In this document: positions 53,775-60,563 of the stretch, piece by piece
Layout: every line of letters starts with the position of its first letter
Position numbering within the stretch: the first letter of the stretch is position 1
NCBI GenBank assembly: GCA_902784425.1
Contig: CACZUS010000002.1
Location: forward strand, 1-64,000
Length of the DNA stretch: 64,000 nt
DNA from: an uncultured Bacteroidales bacterium
GTDB lineage: Bacteria; Bacteroidota; Bacteroidia; Bacteroidales; Paludibacteraceae
Reading direction: 5' to 3'
Program-made: the position numbers and the translations under genes
The notes under the pieces: model-generated
Database searches by the model: none
What the model was told of the DNA's origin: nothing
The model's input: only the letters and a program-made list of their open reading frames with translations

Positions 53775-54305
53775 GTGAAACATATAGGTTATTTTTTAGC
53801 TTGCATCTTACTTCTTGTTGTATCTTGCAATAGTCACAAAGGTGAAAAGGTTGATGGACACTATTGGAAACAATGTAGCGAATGTGATGGCGACGGATAC
53901 ACGAAAGAAAAATGTGAAAAGTGTAATGGTGACGGAAAGTTAGAGTGTGACGAATGTGATGGTGATGGAAGAGTTCGTTGTCGTCAATGTGGTGGAGACG
54001 GAACAGAGAATTGCTGCTGGTGTTATGGTGATGGTTATAAAGATTGTGACAGATGCAATGGAAGCGGAAGAGACTCTTGGAACGACACTGAATGCGGTTC
54101 TTGTTATGGAAGTGGAAGACAATACTGTGGACGATGTTCCGGTAGAGGAAATGACGAATGCTCATACTGCTATGGAAATGGCAGAAAAGATTGCGATGAA
54201 TGTGATGGGGATGGAGAAATGGAATGTAGGAATTGTTATGGGCATGGATATATAAAAACATCCTGTCCACAATGTAATGGCAGAGGTGAGGTTATAGATG
54301 ATTGA
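53775..54305 (+). CDS. lipoprotein with twelve DnaJ-type CxxCxGxG zinc-finger repeats
   Basis: 176 residues from a GTG start. Lipoprotein signal (KHIGYFLACILLLVVSC, Cys18) followed by back-to-back CxxCxGxG motifs: I count twelve, among them CSECDGDG, CEKCNGDG, CRQCGGDG, CDRCNGSG and CPQCNGRG. DnaJ itself has four, making two zinc sites. Twelve repeats could hold six zinc ions on the envelope surface. No J-domain. The function is unknown; protein or metal binding is inferred. It is the gene of the unit between R2 and R3, about 95 bases after R2. Confidence 0.75.
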   Translation: MKHIGYFLACILLLVVSCNSHKGEKVDGHYWKQCSECDGDGYTKEKCEKCNGDGKLECDECDGDGRVRCRQCGGDGTENCCWCYGDGYKDCDRCNGSGRDSWNDTECGSCYGSGRQYCGRCSGRGNDECSYCYGNGRKDCDECDGDGEMECRNCYGHGYIKTSCPQCNGRGEVIDD

Positions 54306-54372
54306 GATTATTCGCTGCAAAAGTTAAAACATGAAAAGAATAGAGTTGAATCCAGTCAATTAGTGCTTTCAA

Positions 54373-54408
54373 GTTTTTAACATAATGGGATTTATATTAC
54401 TTAAAAAC
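54373..54408 (+). repeat. 36-bp cassette-array repeat R3
   Basis: Starts GTTTTTAACATAATGGG and ends TATTACTTAAAAAC. Contains an ATG (54385) that opens the frame of the next gene through the repeat. Confidence 0.9.
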
Positions 54409-55374
54409 TTCAATATGAACTTGTTTAAAATTTTTAAGAAAGTAAAGGATTCTGATAACGGAAGGAAACATTTTTTGGACATCAAAAGCAGTAATTCACC
54501 TTTGATCGCACTTCCTTATAAGTTCGATTTTGACGACGATTTTGTTTTGTGCAGTTCAGACAACTACTTTGAGTTCATTGATGATTCCGACAATGATATT
54601 ATTTCCGATTCATCCGTGTCCGACTCAATCTCTGATGTTATAGCACCTGATAAAAAAGGAGGTGTTATCACATTTTCTACAGACATAAACGCAGTTCGTC
54701 TTAGTGAAAACAGATTAATTAACTTTTTAAAGCAAAAATTATCGAGTATTGTTAATAGATTTCTCGTCAACAAAAAGACCACTAAACTATTAGAAGAGAA
54801 CGATGACGTATTCGCATGGTCTATCGGAAACTTTTTCAAGGGTCGTTACAAAGACAGAAACGGAAAGGCATTTGACGAAACGTCGATTAGCATTCAGATT
54901 CTTGGAATAGACAGTAAGACCTTGTGTAAAGTTGCAGAGGGTATATGCGATACGTTCCGACAAGAATGTGTTATGGTTCTTGATTTCGATGGTAATAAAG
55001 TTTATTTCATAGATTCAACAGTGTCTTCCTATGATGACGACGAGATTCAAGACTCCTACTCAGAGAACGATGACGACGTGGTTGCAAACAACATCTGTCT
55101 GATGTTGGAGAAGAACGACTCCAACTTCTACAACTCACTGTTCAACGTACTCGTGAAGAAAGCGAAGAGAGGTGTTCAGTTGTCAGCGGAGAAACTTGCA
55201 AACAGTTCCGTCGTAATGAATCAGTCTCGCAAGATGAGAAAGGATTTGAATGAGATGAACGAGGGCTCCAACTATGCAACCATGAGCGACGACAAGAAAG
55301 GTCGCATGATGTTCGCACAGAACATGATTGAGAACGTAGGTTACGAAGTTGAGAGACTGAACGAGAAAAAATAA
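54409..55374 (+). CDS. hypothetical mosaic protein of the cassette array
   Basis: About 320 residues from MNLFKIFKKVKD (ATG at 54415); an in-frame ATG inside R3 (54385) would add MGFILLKNFN. The frame is therefore open straight through the repeat. The N-terminal third is Asp/Ser-rich and low complexity (about residues 30-80), and the middle contains AWSIGNFFKGRYKDRNGKAF (about 148-167). The C-terminal third, from about 55030, uses noticeably more G/C-ending codons than the AT-rich first half, suggesting a composite gene. No signal peptide. No family recognised. It is the gene of the unit between R3 and R4. Confidence 0.6.
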   Translation, partial: FNMNLFKIFKKVKDSDNGRKHFLDIKSSNSPLIALPYKFDFDDDFVLCSSDNYFEFIDDSDNDIISDSSVSDSISDVIAPDKKGGVITFSTDINAVRLSENRLINFLKQKLSSIVNRFLVNKKTTKLLEENDDVFAWSIGNFFKGRYKDRNGKAFDETSISIQILGIDSKTLCKVAEGICDTFRQECVMVLDFDGNKVYFIDSTVSSYDDDEIQDSYSENDDDVVANNICLMLEKNDSNFYNSLFNVLVKKAKRGVQLSAEKLANSSVVMNQSRKMRKDLNEMNEGSNYATMSDDKKGRMMFAQNMIENVGYEVERLNEKK

Positions 55375-55389
55375 CAAACATATTCGTCT

Positions 55390-55473
55390 ATGGACTTTCC
55401 AATAATGTTGGAGAGGGGTAGGCTCGCCCACGGTACGGAGGAGATGGAGCAGGCAGTCCGAATCCTTCTGTAG
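55390..55473 (+). pseudogene. short degraded reading frame before R4
   Basis: 27 codons MDFPIMLERGRLAHGTEEME and QAVRILL, then TAG. Beyond the TAG the frame continues NEVMSCF and reaches a TAA inside R4. The RLAHGTEEMEQAVRILL pattern reminds me of the start of phage baseplate (gp25/GPW-like) proteins, but this is weak. Probably a remnant cut off at the repeat, like the fragments before R1 and R6. Confidence 0.3.
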
Positions 55474-55489
55474 AACGAGGTCATGTCCT

Positions 55490-55525
55490 GTTTTTAACAT
55501 AAAGGGATTTATATTGTTTAAAAAC
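55490..55525 (+). repeat. 36-bp cassette-array repeat R4
   Basis: Starts GTTTTTAACATAAAGGG and ends TATTGTTTAAAAAC. Differs from the consensus at two bases near its right arm. Confidence 0.9.
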
Positions 55526-55548
55526 AGGAAAAACGGGAGGTGATTTTT

Positions 55549-55662
55549 ATGGTAGGTGTAATTACGTGGAACGTGAAAGTGTCTGCATGGGAGACGATCT
55601 TAATGCACCGAATACAACAACAGTGTCCATCAATGATGAAATTTTGTAAAAAAAAGCGATGA
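55549..55662 (+). CDS. short leader peptide after R4
   Basis: 37 codons: MVGVITWNVKVSAWETILMH, then RIQQQCPSMMKFCKKKR. Preceded by GGGAGGTGATTTTT, a strong ribosome binding site. The TWNVKVSAWETIL part resembles the short frame after R1 (IWNIQMESLFL), which has a similar leader (GGAGGGATTTTTATT). A leader peptide or gene start shared by two units is possible. No family known. Confidence 0.4.
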   Translation: MVGVITWNVKVSAWETILMHRIQQQCPSMMKFCKKKR

Positions 55663-55759
55663 AATGAATGCATTCTTTTGGTTGCAACAACATTATGGAT
55701 GTTCTCCGTTTAAGACTCAAATAAAATATAAATGTTATGTTATACTAAAAAAGTAGAAG

Positions 55760-56788
55760 ATGGTTTTTGTTGAGTTATACTTGAATTTGTGTCACTTGTC
55801 AGGCGTGTTTCTATTCGTCAATGCAATTCTTATTGCATTACTATCGAATGTAGATTTGCCTATAAGAAAAATAGTGTGTTTTTGTGTGACAACTTTTTTG
55901 CTGCTTTTCTTTTTAAAGGAAGAAACGTATATTGACATGCATTCTTTCTTTGGTAGGGATGTTGTCTTCTTTTCTTTTATGGGTTTCTTTTTCTCTTGGG
56001 TGTTGAGACAAATGAATGAGTATAAGAAATTATTCTATTGGTCTATGATTTTGTCTTTCCTTGTTTTAATTCCTAATTTCGTTTTCTTTGTTATTTTGTC
56101 CAAATGTGCCTTAGAGGTGATTTCAGTATATGTATTGTGCATATTGTTGAAGGAGAAATGTTCGAAAGAAGTTCAGGTGCCATTGCGGATAGTTGTTTCT
56201 TTCTTGTTATATGTTTTATCTCTTTTTTTTATAACAGTATCTTTCAATTATTTGTCACTTAATACGGTTTCTTCTTTTTGCCATAGATTTCAAGTGATTG
56301 AAAATATGCGAAATTCTAATATTTGCGCTGAGGATTTGTATCTGTTCCGTTTCGTTGAAATGAATGATAGTAAAGAGAAATTGTCCGCTTTTTTGGAGAA
56401 GTGTCGCAATTGTGAGGATGGAAATTTATATTTTTTTGAGGGAAACTATGATTTTCATCACGATGAATTTTTCTTGGATGAGTGGGATTGTCATGTCTCT
56501 TGTTCTTCCGAGGCTTCCTTTGTATTAGTGAAAAGAAAAGCAGGAAAATATGATGGACAATTTGAATATGAAAGAGGAACTCATGGTTTTTCTTTTTCCC
56601 CAAGGGCGGATTCTAATTCTTTTGTCTCTTCTTTCGAAAATTTGAATTTGTCTTTGCTTGCTGATTTTATAAATGAATGTGTGGATTTGTCAATGCCGAA
56701 TCGTTATGTCTTATATGATGAGAATGGTGAGGAAAGATTGTCTGTATTAGTAGAGAAAAATGGGCTGTATGATATTATTGTAACGTGA
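55760..56788 (+). CDS. hypothetical membrane protein of the cassette array
   Basis: 342 residues. The first half has five to six hydrophobic helices (about 12-30, 40-53, 68-82, 92-115, 118-135, 148-170) and many Phe/Leu/Val; the second half (about 180-342) is soluble and rich in acidic and aromatic residues, with several Cys (ECVD and CEDGN types). Placed in the inner membrane with a large C-terminal domain. No family recognised. Codon use is AT-rich with many TTT/TTG, unlike the core genes. It is the main gene of the unit between R4 and R5. Confidence 0.65.
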   Translation: MVFVELYLNLCHLSGVFLFVNAILIALLSNVDLPIRKIVCFCVTTFLLLFFLKEETYIDMHSFFGRDVVFFSFMGFFFSWVLRQMNEYKKLFYWSMILSFLVLIPNFVFFVILSKCALEVISVYVLCILLKEKCSKEVQVPLRIVVSFLLYVLSLFFITVSFNYLSLNTVSSFCHRFQVIENMRNSNICAEDLYLFRFVEMNDSKEKLSAFLEKCRNCEDGNLYFFEGNYDFHHDEFFLDEWDCHVSCSSEASFVLVKRKAGKYDGQFEYERGTHGFSFSPRADSNSFVSSFENLNLSLLADFINECVDLSMPNRYVLYDENGEERLSVLVEKNGLYDIIVT

Positions 56789-57331
56789 GTTCGACGAAAA
56801 CTTTCAAGACAAAGAAAACTGATTATCAATTGTTTTTACAATGTTGATACATGTTTTTTGGGGAAAAACAATAGGCACCTATTCCACCTAACAAATTAAC
56901 CACAAAATTGTCAAAAGAAACACCGCACCCGGGACGATGGTTCTTTTGCCCTGCATTGTAGACGCACGGCCGTGCATCTCAACGGGGTGATATTGAGATG
57001 AGATAAAATCATCGAAGAGGAATTATCGAGAGAAAAATTTTTGAAAAGTATCCGATAAGTATTATCTTAGTAACTGATAAACAAAACGAGTATTCGTATC
57101 ATTATTATGGTCGAAAAAAAATGCAAAAAAATACAGGAGAATTCTCTGAAAATGCCCGAAATGGTCGAGTTTTTTTGACGAAAAATCTTTGCATTTGTTT
57201 GATTATGAATAATGTATGAGTTACACGTTTTTAACATAATGGGCTTTATATTACTTAAAAACTACAGTCCTTTTCTTATCAACTGGCGTTATTTTAGAAA
57301 TGCTTAATGTTTTAGAAATATAATAAAACCA
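56789..57331. other. intergenic stretch with GC-rich palindrome and R5
   Basis: 543 bases with no credible gene. It holds the GC-rich palindrome at 56958-56982 (TGTAGACGCACGGCCGTGCA), followed by an inverted pair CATCTCAA/TTGAGATG (56975-57001). A short frame at 57109 (MVEKKCKKIQENSLKMPEMV and a few more codons) and R5 follow. No promoter was assigned for the PLD gene. Confidence 0.5.
57227..57262 (+). repeat. 36-bp cassette-array repeat R5
   Basis: Starts GTTTTTAACATAATGGG and ends TATTACTTAAAAAC, with GGGC instead of GGGA in the centre. Confidence 0.9.
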
Positions 57332-59107
57332 ATGGGAAAAGCTAATTTGATAAAAAAAATAATCGCACAGGGAATGGTGTCAGAACAAGATGCTTTGGCT
57401 GCTATTTCTGAGCAAATCGGTTCTATACGATTACAGGACTATTACTACTTGGTAGCTGAATGTAAATCAAACGGAATTGATGCGAATTCGTTCTTCACGA
57501 GCATTTATATGAACGCTTCGGAAGAAGTGCAATATCAAATGTGGAAAGATGGCTATGTTGAATCATGTCCTGCCAACCTTCTAATTGCGGATATAGCATT
57601 AGAAAAGGAAGAAATAGTTAAAAAAATTGATGTTGACTATGGAGAAAAACTGACTCATTGCGAGGCATACTTTGACAATATTCAGGCCATCATTATCGGA
57701 CATCTGTCAAATGCAAAGCGTTCTGTGAAAATTGCAATGGCATGGTTTACGAATCCCGTTATTTTTAACACTCTACTAAAGATTTGTAAGCGTGGCATAG
57801 AAGTTGATTTGTTGATTAATAATGATTTAATCAACAATAGACCTAATGGTTTACCTTTTAACAAGTTAATCCAAGCGGGTACAAACTTATATATTGCAGA
57901 GCCTCCTACTTTGATTCACAACAAGTTCTGCATAATTGATGACCAGATTGTTATTGATGGGTCATATAATTGGACTATTCTTGCTGAAAAAAATAATGAT
58001 GAAAACATTGTCGTAATTGAGAACGGTAGTGCGATTGAATCATTTATTGATGCATTCAATAAATTGACTCGCAAGTATGATTGTGTTGATACTATGCCAG
58101 TTCGGGTTCCTGAACGACCAGAATACGATTGCTGTTCATATAAATATTTCAATAGCGAAGAATGGCTTGAACAGGTCGTCGATATTGGAAGCAAAAAAAG
58201 ACAGCATGAGTTGTATAAGGAAATCTACAAGATATTGCCAGAGGATGCTGCAAAAGATAAATTGCCTTCAGAGGTATTTGAAACTGTAAAAAAAGACGTT
58301 GAAGAAGAAAGGAAACAAGACGAGTCTCTTTTTAATTTGAGTATAACAAAAAAAACCGAAGAGCTAGAGAAAAAGTTATCTTCAAATGAAAAAAGGAGAG
58401 CTTTGGTCTCCCAACAAATAGAGAATGTTACAGCTCAAAAAACGACAGCAATTGAGAAAAATAAGGCCAAAGTAGAGGCAATTAAGTCCAAAAGAGTATC
58501 GCAGGAACAAAAAGATGCTCAGATAAGTTCGCTAAGACGAACTCATAAAACAGAATTGGGAAAAATCAATAGATCCTTGGCAAAACTTGGCAACGAACTC
58601 GATTCGTTACAAACAGAATCAGAAAAGATAGTGAGCCAAAAGGACTTTATCCATTCAATCCAGGAGTCAAACTTAGAAGGTTCAAATGGCTTATGCCGAA
58701 TTAACCTTAAATGGAACACGGCAGATGATTTGGATTTACATTTAGTGCTGCCAGGCGGAGATATAGATAGTGACAAGGATATTTATTATAGCCATATGCG
58801 TACAGAATACAATGGTGGAGTCTGTTTTTTAGACCATGATGCTATACCAAATAATGCAGGTGAGAATCCCCAAGAGAATATAGTATGGAATCAAAACCTT
58901 CCTGATGGGGAATATAAAGTTAAGGTGAAGTTATATAATAAAAAGAGTAATCTCTATAGTATACCTTTTTCTATAACAGCGTTTGCAGGGAAGGATGTCA
59001 AGACCGAATTATTTAACTTCGAAAACGCCGCAAAAGGTGCTGTAATTGACATCGCTACACTAACATTCAAAAATGGGAAAGTGGTAATGCCAATTGAGTT
59101 CCATTAA
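57332..59107 (+). CDS. phospholipase D-like protein with coiled coil and DUF2135-like C-terminal domain
   Basis: 591 residues. PLD-like domain (about 100-240) with one HKD motif, IHNKFCIIDDQIVIDGSYNW (about residues 195-214; the His-x-Lys, Asp and Gly-Ser pattern is intact), as in single-HKD nucleases or lipases that dimerise. A charged coiled coil (about 320-440) follows, and then a beta-sandwich domain (about 455-591) beginning INLKWNTADDLDLHLVLPGG, like DUF2135. No signal peptide. I know no established name for this domain combination. PLD nucleases occur in several antiphage systems, so a defence or interference role is plausible but inferred. Main gene of the unit between R5 and R6. Confidence 0.8.
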   Translation: MGKANLIKKIIAQGMVSEQDALAAISEQIGSIRLQDYYYLVAECKSNGIDANSFFTSIYMNASEEVQYQMWKDGYVESCPANLLIADIALEKEEIVKKIDVDYGEKLTHCEAYFDNIQAIIIGHLSNAKRSVKIAMAWFTNPVIFNTLLKICKRGIEVDLLINNDLINNRPNGLPFNKLIQAGTNLYIAEPPTLIHNKFCIIDDQIVIDGSYNWTILAEKNNDENIVVIENGSAIESFIDAFNKLTRKYDCVDTMPVRVPERPEYDCCSYKYFNSEEWLEQVVDIGSKKRQHELYKEIYKILPEDAAKDKLPSEVFETVKKDVEEERKQDESLFNLSITKKTEELEKKLSSNEKRRALVSQQIENVTAQKTTAIEKNKAKVEAIKSKRVSQEQKDAQISSLRRTHKTELGKINRSLAKLGNELDSLQTESEKIVSQKDFIHSIQESNLEGSNGLCRINLKWNTADDLDLHLVLPGGDIDSDKDIYYSHMRTEYNGGVCFLDHDAIPNNAGENPQENIVWNQNLPDGEYKVKVKLYNKKSNLYSIPFSITAFAGKDVKTELFNFENAAKGAVIDIATLTFKNGKVVMPIEFH

Positions 59108-59120
59108 TCTGACTCTATCG

Positions 59121-59437
59121 ATGAAGCCCAAAAATAACATAATATTTTGCCACGGTTGTCACAGAAGCAAAATGCTCTTTGAGACAAAATCAAAGGCTGA
59201 CAATTTCATCAAGTTTAACAAAGATAATATACTTGAAGAAAATGGCCATGCCCCCGTTCGCAGCTATTATTGTGAGTTTTGTTGTGGGTATCATGTAACA
59301 AGTTTGACTTGTGTGAGACAAAGATTGACGTTGCAGGCTATCTGTTTAGTAAAATAGAAGTTGAAGATACAAATACGGACTTAATCAATTCATATATAGA
59401 AATGAGGAAACAAAAAAATAATAGCATTGAGATATGA
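59121..59437 (+). pseudogene. zinc-ribbon protein with frameshift
   Basis: The first frame reads MKPKNNIIFCHGCHRSKMLF and continues through VRSYYCEFCCGYHVTSLTC before ending CLVK at 59357. The CxxC pairs form a zinc ribbon typical of a small Bacteroidetes protein. At TGTGTG (near 59312) the frame appears shifted by two bases: reading CETKIDVAGYLFSKIEVED and on to NNSIEI gives a natural C-terminus whose TGA (59435-59437) overlaps the ATG of the exonuclease start (ATGA). Either a recent 2-base insertion or a programmed shift. Confidence 0.6.
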
Positions 59438-59601
59438 TAAACTTTGTAGCATTAGATCTAGAAACAACGACTTCTGTTAAGTCATCCATCTGCCAGATCG
59501 GTATTACCGAAGTCATTAATGGTATTCCCCAAGAGTCAAAAAGCTGGTTAGTACAGCCAGAGGGAAACGAATATGATTTTATGAATATGTTTTTAACATA
59601 A
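59434..59601 (+). pseudogene. DEDDh exonuclease start truncated at repeat R6
   Basis: 55 codons starting MINFVALDLETTTSVKSSIC, then QIGITEVINGIPQESKSW. This is the first part (ExoI motif DLE) of a DnaQ/DEDDh 3'-5' exonuclease, normally 170 residues or more. The frame enters R6 and ends FLT-TAA using the repeat bases. Catalytic motifs II and III are missing, so it is not functional. Starts by ATGA overlap with the zinc-ribbon frame. Confidence 0.7.
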
Positions 59602-59624
59602 AGGGATTTATGTTACTTAAAAAC
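59589..59624 (+). repeat. 36-bp cassette-array repeat R6
   Basis: Starts GTTTTTAACATAAAGGG and ends TGTTACTTAAAAAC. Last copy in the window. It also supplies the stop codon (GTT TTT AAG TAA on the minus strand) for the convergent frame at 59613-59834. Confidence 0.9.
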
Positions 59625-59834
59625 AGAAAGAAGTCTTAGGATTTTTCTTATTTCAATAAGCCTGTTTCTTCTTATGTCGCATTCTTCAAACCTGAATAAG
59701 ATGTCGAAGAAACTTGCGCTGTCATTCTTGATCATCAGTTTCATTATTCTGCAACGCCATCCGTCGTTAAAATGTTCCCATATATCCCATGGAGATATAG
59801 TCGATGTCATCTCCTTTGTTTGTTCATTTTCCAT
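59613..59834 (-). CDS. hypothetical protein ending in R6 (possibly truncated)
   Basis: 73 codons starting MENEQTKEMTSTISPWDIWE. The last residues LSVFK and the TAA are encoded by R6 read on the minus strand, so the 3' end may be lost. It follows the 208-residue gene at 59857-60483 by 22 bases on the same strand. Highly charged and soluble; no family recognised. Confidence 0.45.
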   Translation of the reverse strand: MENEQTKEMTSTISPWDIWEHFNDGWRCRIMKLMIKNDSASFFDILFRFEECDIRRNRLIEIRKILRLLSVFK

Positions 59835-59856
59835 AAAAATACAATTTGGTTTTTGT

Positions 59857-60483
59857 TTACAACTGTGAAAGCTGGAGTTTGTTAACTATCATTCCATTAT
59901 TGATTCCGCAATCATTCATATGTGAGAATATGTCAGAAGTGTAATATTCATAAAATAACGGCATGAATTTCCTTATGCATGATTCGGCGGTTGTAGGATT
60001 CTTAAAGATTATGGCTGATCCGTTACAATTATAGGATGTTGTGTAGACTGGAAAGCATCCTATATATATGTAAAATTCCGTATCTTTTATCGGAAGGCAG
60101 AATTCTTTCCTATAAAATCTCTTATAAGATTCTTCGTCAAGGATATGATAGCCCACGGAAACATGTTTCAGACCGAACTTATAATTGGCTGGATTGAATT
60201 CATCACCGTCATTGAATGCCGTTGCTATCATTCTCAATTTGGTGTATGCCATCAATGAAGGTGAAACGTCATTAATACTCGATAATGCCTTGTAGTCATT
60301 AACGCATTGAAGGCCTGAGTCTCCCAGGAACTCAACCACGTCTTCAAAGCTGTTAATGATTCTGTTTATCGGTTTGAACATTTCACTTCCGAACATCCTT
60401 TCAAATACTTTCTGTGTCTTATAATCGCTCTTGTTATATACACTGCGAATTGCTCTTTTGTTTAAAATAAATTCTTCTTTCAT
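59857..60483 (-). CDS. hypothetical protein downstream of the cassette array
   Basis: 208 residues starting MKEEFILNKRAIRSVYNKSD. Soluble, mixed alpha/beta, many Tyr/Phe, no signal peptide or catalytic motif I can recognise. It is on the minus strand between the array and the CobW-type gene and faces the array. Probably an operon with the shorter gene 59613-59834. Function unknown; accessory by context. Confidence 0.55.
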   Translation of the reverse strand: MKEEFILNKRAIRSVYNKSDYKTQKVFERMFGSEMFKPINRIINSFEDVVEFLGDSGLQCVNDYKALSSINDVSPSLMAYTKLRMIATAFNDGDEFNPANYKFGLKHVSVGYHILDEESYKRFYRKEFCLPIKDTEFYIYIGCFPVYTTSYNCNGSAIIFKNPTTAESCIRKFMPLFYEYYTSDIFSHMNDCGINNGMIVNKLQLSQL

Positions 60484-60563
60484 AAATGTTAATCATCAAA
60501 AGTTCAACTTTCTTTGCTCACACCTGTTTCGACACGCCTCTTTAGCAAACTTATCGTCTGGAT

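Noticed and set aside
53680..54270. 196-codon minus-strand open frame
   Set aside because: It is the antisense of the CxxCxGxG repeats: Cys/Gly-rich coding DNA read backwards gives a His/Ser/Tyr-rich frame with no sensible composition.
53191..59624. 36-bp repeats as a CRISPR array
   Set aside because: Length and dyad symmetry suit CRISPR, but spacers are 0.4-2.3 kb and full of genes, and no cas genes are present.
53191..59624. Repeats as classical integron attC sites
   Set aside because: The R box consensus RYYYAAC/GTTRRRY does not match the arms GTTTTTAA/TTAAAAAC, the sites are shorter than attC, and no IntI is in the window. Only a functional analogy is proposed.
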